From positions 248,001-312,000 of the forward strand of contig OY253661.1 in assembly GCA_958009055.1 (NCBI GenBank): a stretch of 64,000 nucleotides of DNA. Direction: 5' to 3'. The DNA is from Choricystis sp. odSpoLacu1 (lineage: Eukaryota > Chlorophyta > Trebouxiophyceae). This document shows, one piece after another, positions 50,884-60,841 of this stretch (position 1 is the stretch's first letter; every line of letters begins with the position of its first letter). The notes under the pieces were generated by a model. That model was not told the origin of the DNA and searched no databases. It saw only the letters and a program-made list of their open reading frames with translations. The translations under genes were made by a program, and so were the position numbers.

Positions 50884-51693
50884 CTACGTATGCGACGCGA
50901 CGGCCACGGTGGCCGCAACCATGCCGACCACGGTCAGGCCGAGCGCCCAGACCCCCGGCGGAATCGTCACCGCGGCGCCGTCCGTGGCGACGTAGCCCGT
51001 GTCCACGTTCTGGCCTTTGACGTCGACGCACGACTTCCAGTAGTCTTTGGCGGTGCCACCGATCTTGCGGCGCAGCTGTGAGTGTGGAGGGGTGGGGTGG
51101 GGGGTGGGGGGTGGGGGGTGGGGTGGGGTGGGGGAAGCGGAACTGTGTGAGATCACACGATCTCTCTCGACGTTTGGACACGCGCCGCTTCCCGTTCTCT
51201 GGCCCACAAACCCACACACCAACCCCCCCCCCCCCCCACACCCAACTCACCGCCTGGTACTGCTCGGGCGTCATCTTCTGCCCCTTCTTCATGCCCCGCG
51301 CTTTGGCAATCAGAATCGCGTCCGACTCGCTCCGGGTGGCGGCAAAGTCTAGGGCTTCCAGGAAGGAGGGCCCCTTGAGCTTGGGCCTGAGTGTGTGTGT
51401 GTGTGGGGGGGGGAGGGAAGGCGTGTGAGTTTGGTGGTTGAGAGTAAAAACCACGGGGCAGCGCCCGACTCGCGTTCGTGCGGAGCGGTCTCCGTTGCCG
51501 TTGGCCTCTTCCTCCCGTCCGCGCCTCACTGCCGCCACATTCGATGATCACACATCCACCACCACACACTGCCACCCCACACTCACTTTTTCTCGGCGGG
51601 CGGAGGGGCCGCCTTCTTGCGTGTGAAGAGCGCCGCGGCCGGCGCGGCGACGCGGGCGCGCGTGCGGGTGGTGGTGGTGGTGGTGGCGCGCAT
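50884..51693 (-). CDS. Small single-helix protein, possibly PsbR-like thylakoid protein
   Basis: Three exons, 51693-51587, 51386-51251 and 51075-50884, join in phase with GTGAGT donors. The protein of about 145 residues has a Thr/Arg/Ala transit-like start, RKKAAPPPAEKKPKLKGPSF, a hydrophilic middle (AILIAKARGMKKGQKMTPEQ), then KDYWKSCVDVKGQNVDTGYV and a C-terminal helix (GVWALGLTVVGMVAATVAV). The pair of a VDxxGxNVDGY-like motif and a C-terminal single helix recalls PsbR of photosystem II. The similarity is short, and the typical N-terminal part of PsbR is not evident. Another small thylakoid or mitochondrial membrane protein is possible. Confidence 0.5.
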
Positions 51694-51903
51694 TGTGTCG
51701 TGTGGTTGGGTGTGTGTGTGGACGAGGGTGCCGGGTGGTTGGTGGGGGGCGAAAGGTGGAGTCAGGAGTGAGCGTTTCAGTGTTTTTTCCGTGTTCGGAG
51801 TGAAGGAAAGCTCTCGGCGGCGTCGTGGTCGAAGGAGACGCGAGAGACGAAAACTCTCTCTGTTCGTTTCACCTCTTTTTCAAACGCCCACTCACCATCA
51901 ACC

Positions 51904-52841
51904 ATGTTCTCCCGGGCCACCATCCGCCCCCCTCGCCCCGCCACACCCCTGTGCCGTCCCCTGCCGACTCGCTCCGCGCGCCGCGTCGTGGTTCGGTGAG
52001 TTGGAGGAGGGTGGGGGGTCTGTGGCCCGCCTGTTCCGTCGCCTCGGCTGCCTCTCCTCGCGTGCAGCAGTCCATGCAGACCACGCGTTGCTGCCAGGGC
52101 AGGGGTCCGAGGGGGGGGGGGGGGGGCGGGCGCGGGCCCCAACCAAGCAACCTCGAAAATTGAAACTGCACCCAATCCCCCACAGCGCCGCCCCCCGCCG
52201 AGACGGCCACCCTGTACGAGCGCATCGGCGGCGACGCCCCTGTGAAGGCGGTGACGTCCCTCCTGTTTGACAAGTGAGTTTGGACGGATTGTGCCGGGAC
52301 GGGAGGCCGCGGCGGGGCGGAAAAGGGGGAGGGTAGCAAAAGGGGGGGTGGGGGCGACGTCATACCTTCTCATTACCTTCTTTCGAACCTACCCACCCTC
52401 CCCCCCCCCCCCCAGGCTCCTCGCGGACGAGACGCTGGGCCACTTCTTTGAAGCCGAGACCCTGCCCAAGCACAAGGCCATCGTCACCAAGTTTTTGGCC
52501 CAGGTGGGAGAGAGGGAGAGAGCGTGTTTTTTTGTTTCTGCCCTCATCCTCATCCCTTCTGCACTAGCCACAACTAACGCCCACCCCACCCACCCTACCC
52601 ACAGGCCTTTGGCGGCCCCTCCGAGTACAAAGGCCGCAACATGGTGGACGCCCACGTCGGCCTGGTCGGCCTGGAGCACCCGCGCGACTTCCTGATCGTC
52701 GCCGACGCGCTAGACGCGTCCCTCTCCGAGCTGGCCGTCCCCCGCCCCCTGCACGATGAAGTGATGGCGTTGGCCGGCTCGCTGGAGCCCCAGTTCGCCA
52801 AGGTGGCCAAGTTCAGGGCGGCGATTGAGGCGGACAACTGA
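51904..52841 (+). CDS. Truncated (2/2) haemoglobin, probably organelle-targeted
   Basis: Four exons: 51904-51995, 52186-52273, 52416-52503 and 52605-52841. Exon 1 encodes an Arg/Pro/Thr transit-like peptide. Exons 2-4 encode the globin: LYERIGGDAPVKAVTSLLFDKLLADETLGHFF, AFGGPSEYKGRNMVDAHVGL with the proximal His after the GGP motif, then the G/H helices. Group I layout. Exons 2-4 are in phase, but exon 1 and exon 2 disagree by one base. Removing one C from the C6 run at 52191-52196 restores RAAPAETATLYERIGG. Such globins in algae are linked to NO handling and low-oxygen responses. Confidence 0.85.
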
Positions 52842-53522
52842 TCAGTTTGTCCGCCTCGAGGGATGTGCGTGGCGCTGACGTCCCTTTTCCTGTCTCGGCC
52901 CTTCCTCCCCCCCCCCCCCCTCTGATTCAGCAACAAGGCACCACCAACCAGCACCAGCGCAATCCAACCCCCTCCCCCCTTTCCCATTCATTCAAAACAC
53001 TCTTTCGCCACCCCCCCTCCCAAACAAGTGATTCCCCTCCTTGCCCTTCCCCCCTGCCCGCCACCCCACCCCGCTCGCCGACACACGCCTCGCTTCCAGT
53101 GGGAGTCACCCGGGTGGGCGTGCTCCGGAAACGGGGCGTGCGTGTCGATGCGTGTCGTAGTGTGTGGCGCGGCGGGTGTGTGTCAAAACACCGGGGGCCC
53201 TGCGGCTGGCTGTTCCGCAGAGTGTGCCCCCGCGCCCCTCCCCCCCCTTTCCCCACGGGCCCGTCTATCCCACTGTGTTTTAGCTCGATTTTCGCTGGAC
53301 CTCTCTCGACGTGTGTGGGGCGCCGCGTTGGCCCCCTGCTGTGTAAACATCAACCCGAGGGAGCTGCTCTCCCCGTTGAAAAACAGAGGGGGTCGAAACA
53401 GGGCGCTTTTTGCTTCACCTTTTCTGGCACCCCCCCCCCACAGAAGAGAGCGAAGCTCCCCGCGTGCGCCTGGACACCCTCCAGTGCGCCTCTCAGTCTC
53501 ACACGCCCACCCACCTTTTCCA
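52842..53522. other. Intergenic, unusually long, C-rich
   Basis: 681 bp between the haemoglobin stop and the zeaxanthin epoxidase start, the longest gap in the window. It has three C runs of 8-14 and a CT-rich first half. It must hold the 3' UTR and the epoxidase promoter. A frame is open across it but shows no protein-like features. Confidence 0.4.
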
Positions 53523-55993
53523 ATGGCGCACCGCGCGTGCGGCGTGTCCGCGCGCTCCGCGCCAGCGCGCGCCAGCGCTGGTCCGTGCCGCGCGCCCTCC
53601 GCGCCCCGCCCCCTGCGCGCCGCCCCCGCCTCCACCCCTGCACCGACGCGCCACGCCCCCCTGCGCGCTGCGGCCACTGGTGCCGTCGCCACCGAGGCGG
53701 GGCCCGCGACGAGCGCGCGCGCCGTCCCGATTCCCAACAAGGGCGACGCGGGCCGCATGCCCCGCATCCTGATTGCGGGCGGCGGCATTGGAGGTGTGGG
53801 GGAGGGTTGGAGGGCGTGTTTTGGGCGGGGTGGGGGGACCAGCAAGCGTGCACCCGCGGGGCGGTGTCTCTGCGCGGGGTCCACTGTGCGAGGGTTTTGG
53901 GGCGCGGTGGGGGCGGGTGCGCTCTGCGTCCTCCCAACCCTGCGCTGGACGCAAGCCACTGCAGCCCTGCGTCCGTGGGGGGGGGGGGGGGCGGGCGGGT
54001 GAAGAGGCGAGGGGGGGCAGGTGCCGCGCGGCGGCCCCAATGGGGACTCCTCCAACGAAGACGTGTCGCTCGGCGCCGTCGCCGTCGCTCGCGCGCGCAC
54101 GACCCTTCCTTATCCTCACCCACACCACCCACCGTCCACCCAGGCCTCGTCCTCGCCGTCGGCCTCCTCAAAAAGGGGTTCGACGTCGTCGTCCTGGAGC
54201 GCGACCTGACCGCGATTCGGGGCGAAGGCAAATACCGGGGCCCCATCCAGGTCCAGTCCAACGCGCTCGCCGCCCTGGAAGCCCTGGACGCCGACGTCGC
54301 GTCCGCCGTCCTGGCGGAGGGCGTCATGACGGGCGACAGGATCAACGGCCTGTGCGACGGCTTGACGGGGGACTGGTATGTTAAATTCGACATGTTTCAC
54401 TTGGCGGCCGACGCGGGCCTCCCCATCACGCGCGTCATCTCGCGCTTCACCCTGCAACGCCTGCTGGCGGACGCGTGCGAGCGGCTGGGTGGGGACACCG
54501 TGCTGGTGAATGACGCGCACGTCGTGTCGTTTGAAGAAGAAGGGGGCGGCGGCAGTGTCTGGGCCGTCCTCCAAGACGGCACCCGCTACGAAGGCGACGC
54601 CCTCGTCGGCGCGGACGGCATCTGGTCCAAAGTGCGCCGCACCCTCTTCGGCGATGCAGACGCCACGTACGCCGACTACACGTGCTACACCGGGATCGCG
54701 GATTTCACGCCCCCGGACATCGACACCGTCGGGTACCGCGTGTTTCTCGGCACGGGAAAATACTTTGTTTCCTCCGACGTCGGTGACGGCAAGATGCAGT
54801 GGTACGGCTTCCACAAGGAGCCGCCCGGGGGCGACGACCCGCCGGCCGGCCGCAAAGCCCGCTTGTTGGACATTTTCGGGGGGTGGACCGACCAGGTGAC
54901 CGATTTGGTGCGCGCCACCCCGGAGCGCGACGTCCTGCGGCGCGACATCTACGACCGCCCCCCCATCCTGAGGTGGGCGGAGGGCCGGGTCGCCCTGCTG
55001 GGCGACTCCGCGCACGCGATGCAGCCCAACCTGGGGCAGGGCGGGTGCATGGCGATCGAGGACGGGTACGCGCTCGCTGTCGACCTGGCCGACGCCGTCG
55101 CCGCCGCCCGAGCCGGCGGCCCCCCCCTCGACATCCCCGCCATCCTGCGCGGCTACGAACGCGCCCGCATCCCGCGCGCCGCCGCCATCCATGGGTTGGC
55201 GAGGATGGCCGCCATCATGGCCTCCACGTACAAAGCGTACCTGGGGGACGGCCTCGGCCCGCTGGAGGCCCTCTCCAAGCTGCGCATCCCGCACCCGGGG
55301 CGCGTGGGCGGCTACGTCGCCATGAATGCGGCGATGCCGGGCATGCTGGGCTGGGTGCTGGGCGGCAACGTGGGCGCGCTGAAAGCGAGCGACAGGGCCC
55401 ACGCGTGCCGCATCGGCGACGTGCCGCGCGGCTTTGCTGAGTCCGACTTCCCCCGCTTCCTGCGGGATGATGGCGCCCTGGCGGCCGCCGCCCAGTGCGC
55501 CTGGTTCATGGTGCCGGCTGATGAGGCTGGGGCGGACGCCGCGTCGGCCGCGCTGGACGCCGCGCCGGCCGGCACGCCCGCCGCCATCGACGCCGCCCTG
55601 CGCATCGCCCTGCCCGACGGCGCGGTGGAGCTGGGGGCGGTGGCTGGGGAGGATGCTGTCGACTTCACTGTTGGCACGGATGGCCGGTGCACCATGGTGC
55701 TGGCTGGCGCGGGCGCCCCGGTCGCTGCCCGCATCACGCGCGCGCCCGGCGGCTCCGGCTTCCACCTCACCGCCGTCGGCGCCGACGCCTGGGCGGACGG
55801 CCGCCGTGCGCGGGCGGGCGGCGGCCCCATGCCCCTGGAACCCGGCGACCTGGTCGAGTTTGGCGCGCGCGCGGCCGACGGCGACGCGTCACTGCGCGTG
55901 AAGGCGGCGCACCGCGCCGTGATTGCCGCGCGCGCGGGGGAGCCGGGCGTCCGGCTGGCGGGGGCGGGCGACCGCGAGGCGGTGGCGGCGTAG
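53523..55993 (+). CDS. ZEP: Zeaxanthin epoxidase, plastid
   Basis: FAD monooxygenase that converts zeaxanthin to violaxanthin in the xanthophyll cycle. Exon 1 (53523-53793) encodes a long Arg/Ala/Pro transit peptide and the start of the FAD fold (RILIAGGGIGG). Exon 2 (54144-55993) joins in phase. Motifs: LKKGFDVVVLERD, YRGPIQVQSNALAALEALD, GDWYVKFD, GADGIWSKVR, YTCYTGIADF, GYRVFLGTGKYFVSSDVG, GRVALLGDSAHAMQPNLGQGGCMAIEDGY. The C-terminal FHA region is degenerate: it keeps strand-like segments (GDLVEFGAR) but the central GRxxxxD pattern is hard to see. The donor GTGTGG is less usual than elsewhere in the window. Confidence 0.95.
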
Positions 55994-56189
55994 GGAAGAG
56001 AATGAGAAAAGAGATCGTAGAGACAACGAGGTTGGGTTGGGTCGGTGGTGGCGAAAGAAGAGAACACAAGAAGAACGTTTTCGTTTTTTTCTGTTTCCCC
56101 CCACTTTTTTCGTTTGTGTTGGCAGTGCGCCCCCTTTCCTTTTTCCAAAACCCGAAATCTACAGCCTCTCTCTGTCCTTCCCACACATT

Positions 56190-57522
56190 TCACGCTGTGC
56201 CCAGGCGCCGCCCGCGCGGCGGCAGGTCGTCCCCGTCCACGCACTCCAACGCTGGCAGCGCTGCGACAAGATCGCCCACATACTCCCCCTTGTCCCCCGC
56301 CGCCGCGGGCGTGGCCGCCAGGTACACGCACGTCAGCGTGGATGCAGCGGGAGTGCCAGCTAACGCGGCCAGCAGCTGCCCACGCGGCGGCAGGCGCACG
56401 TTGTCGTTGAGCCACAGGTCGGTCAACGGCGCGCCCGAATCCTTCAACGCCTTCAACCCGTCCACCTCGGCCACATCGTTGGCCGCCACATCCAGCACGC
56501 GCAGGCGGGGCAGCCCACCCAACGCTTCCAGCGCCGTGATGCCGTTGTGAGAGAGGTAGAGTTCTTCCAGGCAGGGGAGCGGCGGCAGGTCGGCCATGGA
56601 CGCGAGCCTGTTGCTTTGCAGTGACACCCTCACCAACCGCGTCAACGGGGCCAGGCCCGCCATCTGCGTCACCCGGTTGCGCCCCAACCACAGTTCGCGC
56701 AGGGTGGGGGCCTGGGAGGCGAGGCCCTCGACCGCGGGGATGCGGTTGGAGCCTAGTTCAAGGAAGCACAGGTCAGTGAATGACGACAATGCCTCGATGC
56801 GCGTGATTTTGTTGGAGGCGGCGGACAAATCGGCCAGGGGGCAGGCTGGGGCGGAAGCGAGAGGGATGAGCGAACGGAGGGAGTTGTAAGAGACGTCGAG
56901 GCGGGTGAGCGAGGTGAGCGGGGCGAGGGGCGGGATCTGAGTGTGGGGGAAAAACGGCGGGGTGTGAGTGTCTTTTTTGTTTGGTGCCTGTGCGTCCACA
57001 CACAGCCACACAACCGACGCAGCAACCCGTGCGCACCTCGGCCAACTTGTTGTCGTGCAGGATGACTTCCTCCAGGCCTGGGTGGGTGGAAAGCAAGGGG
57101 GGGTGAGTGCGACAAAAAAACACCTGCCCCAAAATCTCTCTTCCACCCATCCCACACACCCAACCCACCTGCCGCGTTGGCCGCTGTGGCCAGAGGCGTG
57201 GCATCGTCCACCAGGTTTTGGCGCACCGACAGGCGGCGCAGTTCTGATGGAAGGAGAGAGAAAGGAAAATGAAAAAAAAATGATGATGCAAAGCCAATCG
57301 ATCTGGACGCACCCACCACACCACCCACACACACTCACTCGGCAGCGCCAGCACGCGCGCGTCCAGCCCCGTCAACCGGTTGGCCGTCAAGTCGACGTCG
57401 GTGAGTGCGTCGGCGAGGGGCACGCCGTCGAGGGTCGGCAGGTGGGCGTTGGTCAGGTCCAGCTCGGTGGTGGTGGTGGTAGGCGGTGCAGGGGAGGGGG
57501 CACCCCCCGGTGGCGGCTCCAT
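56190..57522 (-). CDS. SDS22/PPP1R7-like leucine-rich repeat protein
   Basis: Regulatory subunit of protein phosphatase 1. Four exons, 57522-57339, 57243-57169, 57077-57037 and 56936-56190, cut the repeats at similar positions and join in phase. SDS22-type LRRs of about 22 residues: LTDVDLTANRLTGL, LEEVILHDNKLAE, LTRLDVSYNSLRSL, LSAASNKITRIEAL, LCFLELGSNRIPAVEGL, LRELWLGRNRVTQM, VRVSLQSNRLASM, LEELYLSHNGITALE, LRVLDVAANDVAEVDGL, then the LRR-cap-like end LTCVYLAATP and LECVDGDDLPPRG. It lies divergent from a kinase gene. Confidence 0.88.
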
Positions 57523-57817
57523 CACGAACGGTGGGGCGCGCGAGGCGGTTCGATGGGAGGCTGGAGGGGTTCGGCACACGAAAAAATGCGGTGTGCCGAC
57601 TTTTGTCGTGCCCTTGTTTTCAGTTTTCGCCGCTGTTGTTTTTCTGCCTCCCCCAGGTCGCGCCCTGCCAGGCGGGGCGGGGCTGCCCCTCGTACCTTCG
57701 GCTCCCTGTGCCTTCCGGGGCGGGGAACAGGCGGCGAGGTGGCGCGCTGGGCCGCCGCGCGCCCCGATTGTTCTCTTTTTGCAGGACCGCAGTTCAACTC
57801 TTCGACTGCTGCCCACC

Positions 57818-60474
57818 ATGCCGCCACGCAAAGTCGTGCGGTGAGTGTGTGTGTGATGAGCGTGTGACGCGTGTGAGGGCGTGGAAAGAGGAGGGTCTGT
57901 GGGTGGGGCCGCGCCGACCGCGTGGATCCCTTCTTGGTGTGCCCTTCGCTCCGACTGCGTCGCGCGACGCAACCGACCGATTCGCCTCTCCTCCCACCCA
58001 CCCACCCCACACCAGCGACGACGCGGACGACGACTGGCCCACCACCGCCGACGGCTACGTGCTGCACGACCAAATCGGCAAGGGGGCGACCGCGACGGTG
58101 AGTGCGCGTGTGTGTGGGGGGGGGGGGGCACAGCCGCACGGTCTCTCCACCGCCCCCGTCGTTCGAAGCGGGCGACCCGTGTGTTCCTAGGGCCACCCGC
58201 CACGCCGCGTGAACAGAGCCCCCGTCCTCACGCGCCGATCCCTGTCGTGCGGTGTCCCATCACTCTCACACGCTCGCGTTTTTTTTCCTTTCCCCCCCCG
58301 CCCCCCCCCCCCCAATGAAAAAAACACAGGTCTGGCGCGCCGCCGTAGCGTCCGACGGCCGCCCCGCCGCCGTCAAAGTCTGCGCCCTGGACGCCGCCCC
58401 CCTGGACCTCCTCCTGCGTGAAGCCGCCACCATGCGCGCCCTGCGCCACCCCAACCTGCTGCGCCTGCACGCCGCCTTTGTGGATGGCGACTCCCTGTGG
58501 CTCATCCTGCCTTTGGTGACTGGCGGGTCCGTCGCGGCCGCCCTGGCCGCCGCCGCCGCCCGGCGCGCGGGCAGAGGAGGCGGCGGTGTGGCGGGAGACG
58601 AAGCGTTGCTGGCGACGATCGCACGTGGCGCGTTGAGGGGGCTCGCGTACCTACACGCCGCGGGTGCCGTCCACCGAGACCTCAAAGCCGCCAACCTGCT
58701 CGTCTCCCGGGCCGGCACCGTGCTGGTGGCCGACTTTGGGGTGGCTGCCACGTTGGAACGGGCGGCGGTGGGGAGTGGGGCGGCGGCTGCTGCGGCCGCG
58801 GTCGCCTGCGCCGACGTCACCGACTCCCCTCGCGCTTTCGAGGCCGGCACCCCGCCCCCTCCCTCCGCCGACTCGGGGTCCGGCCGGTCTGGCATGGCCT
58901 ACCTGTGCCGCTCCACGTGCGTCGGCACCGTGAGTTATATGGCGCCCGAGGTCGTCGCAGAGGAGGGGCACGGCGCGGCGGCGGACATCTGGTCCCTCGG
59001 CGTGACTCTCTTAGAACTCGCCACCGGGCGCCCGCCCTGGGCCAAAGCGTCCCTCGTCCAGATCGCCATGGCGGTCGCACACGGGGAGCCGCCCAGCCTG
59101 GCGGCCCACTGTGCGGATGGGGGGGCGCCGCTGCCGTCGGCCGCCGCGTGTGAGTTTGTCGCTGCCTGCCTGGACCGCGACCCGTCCCGCCGCCCCACGG
59201 CGGCCGCCCTGCTCAACCACCGCTTCCTGCGCCTGGCGCGGGATGATGCGTATGTCGCCTCCAAACTGCTGCCGCCGGGTGCTGGCACCCCACTGGAATG
59301 GGGCGCCGGCGACGACGCGGGCGGCGCGCCCGCCCCCGGCAAAGGCAAGGAGGTGCACCGGCTGGTGTGGCGCCTGCCCGCGTGTGAGGACGGCGTCGAG
59401 CGCGCGCTCACGCTGACCATGACGCCCTGGTTTGGGAGGGCGGCGCTGTTTGTCGGGTCGGTGCGCGTGCACCAAAAAAAGTACTCCCTCCTCCAACAAC
59501 TGAGGTTCACGCACGACGAACTCACCGCCGTCCTGCCCGACGACGTGGGCATTGGATCCCTCTCTGGATCGCGTGTGACGGTGTCCATGGGCGTGGGGCT
59601 CGACTTTCGACTGCACGGCGACGCGTTGCTCGACGGCGCGCCCCTCCCGCGCCCGCGCTACGACTTTGCGCGCCCGGGCGCCGCCCGCGTCAGCACGGGT
59701 GGAGGGCAAGCAGGCGCAGCGTCCCCCCCCGCCAGCGCGGGCGGGGGGGACGACTCCGGGCCGTCTTCCAGTCCTTCGACTGGCGGCCGCCTAACGATGC
59801 AGCACGGGTCGCTGGCAGCCGCCGGCCTGGGCCTGCCCCCCCTGGCCGAGGATGCCTCGTTGAAGGGAGAGGCGTCCCCTTTCACCAACGGCAACGGCAA
59901 GAGTGCGGCGGTGCCGGTGGGCACGCTGGACGACCCTCCCGCCGGCGGCCCGCCCGCCCTCACCCGCGGCGGATCCTCCAGAGGCCTGGCCTCCAGCATC
60001 CCCACCACCGCCCCGCGCGCCGTGCCGTCCGACGACAGGCATGAACTGGCCCTGCGCCGCCAGATGTCGGAAGCTTTTTCGACGTCGGGGTGGTCGGAGG
60101 GAGGGCTGGGCGCGGCTGCCAGTGACGACGCGCCGCCGTCGCTGCCGTCGCAGCCGTCCCTGCCGGGCGGCGGGGACGACGCCCCCCTTGGCGGCCCTGC
60201 CGGCGTCACCCCCTCCCCCGACGGCGACGGTGCAGGCGTGTGGCAGGCCCACATCGATTCACTGCTGACTTCATTCGCCGCGCGCGAAGCGACGTGGAGC
60301 GAAGCGCGCGCGCGGTTGGAGGCGGAGGCTGCAGCGGCTCGCGCCGATGCGGAGGACGCCAAAGCGGAAGCAGAGCGCGCGGCTGCTGAGGTCGAAGCGT
60401 TGAGGCGGCAGGTGGCGGCACTGGAGAGGACGCTGGGGGACAGCGCGGTGATGGCGGCGTTTTCCGAGCGGTGA
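57818..60474 (+). CDS. OSR1/SPAK (FRAY)-like STE20 protein kinase with coiled-coil tail
   Basis: Ser/Thr kinase. Exons 57818-57840, 58016-58097 and 58330-60474 join in phase. YVLHDQIGKGATAT opens the kinase, followed by AAVKVCALD (catalytic Lys), LRHPNLLRLHAAFVDGDSLWLILPLVTGGSV, VHRDLKAANLL, VADFGVAATL, an activation-loop insert of about 45 residues rich in Ala and Ser, TCVGTVSYMAPEVV, ADIWSLGVTLLELATGRPPW. The HxN-type GS motif and LW suit the OSR1/SPAK/FRAY group found in plants and algae. A globular region follows (VHQKKYSLLQQLRFTHDELTAVLPDD), then low complexity and a C-terminal coiled coil (about 60280-60460). Confidence 0.85.
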
Positions 60475-60841
60475 CGAAAAAAACTGTTTTTTTTTAGCTT
60501 TGGGCCCCCCTTTTGTGTGCGGGGCTTGTGTTTCAAAACTCTATTCTGTCGAGACTGCCTCGTGCTGTGCCCGTTTTCCCTAAAAAGAGTCGCGCGTTGC
60601 GCGTGCAGTGATACACGTGTGCAAACCAAAACATAAAAACAGAAAAAAAAACGAAGGCGGGTCGACAAAACGCGTGCTTCTTCGGCGGGCGCGCGCAGAG
60701 AAAGCGGTGTGCCCACGAGCGGCCTGCCTCCCCTCCCGCCCATCACAGCCTGCTGTGGCCACCACACACCATCGTCACCGCGAGCTTCGCGCGCATCCCT
60801 CCCTCCCTCGTTCCCCGCCTCACCGTTTCCCGCTCTCCTCC
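60475..60841. other. Intergenic between co-directional genes
   Basis: 367 bp holding the kinase 3' UTR (T9 run at 60488) and the promoter and leader of the SAP gene, with a moderate GC dip in the first 200 bp. No gene seen. Confidence 0.4.

Noticed and set aside
53028..53522. Open frame before zeaxanthin epoxidase as an upstream exon
   Set aside because: Composition is not protein-like and a good transit peptide begins at 53523.
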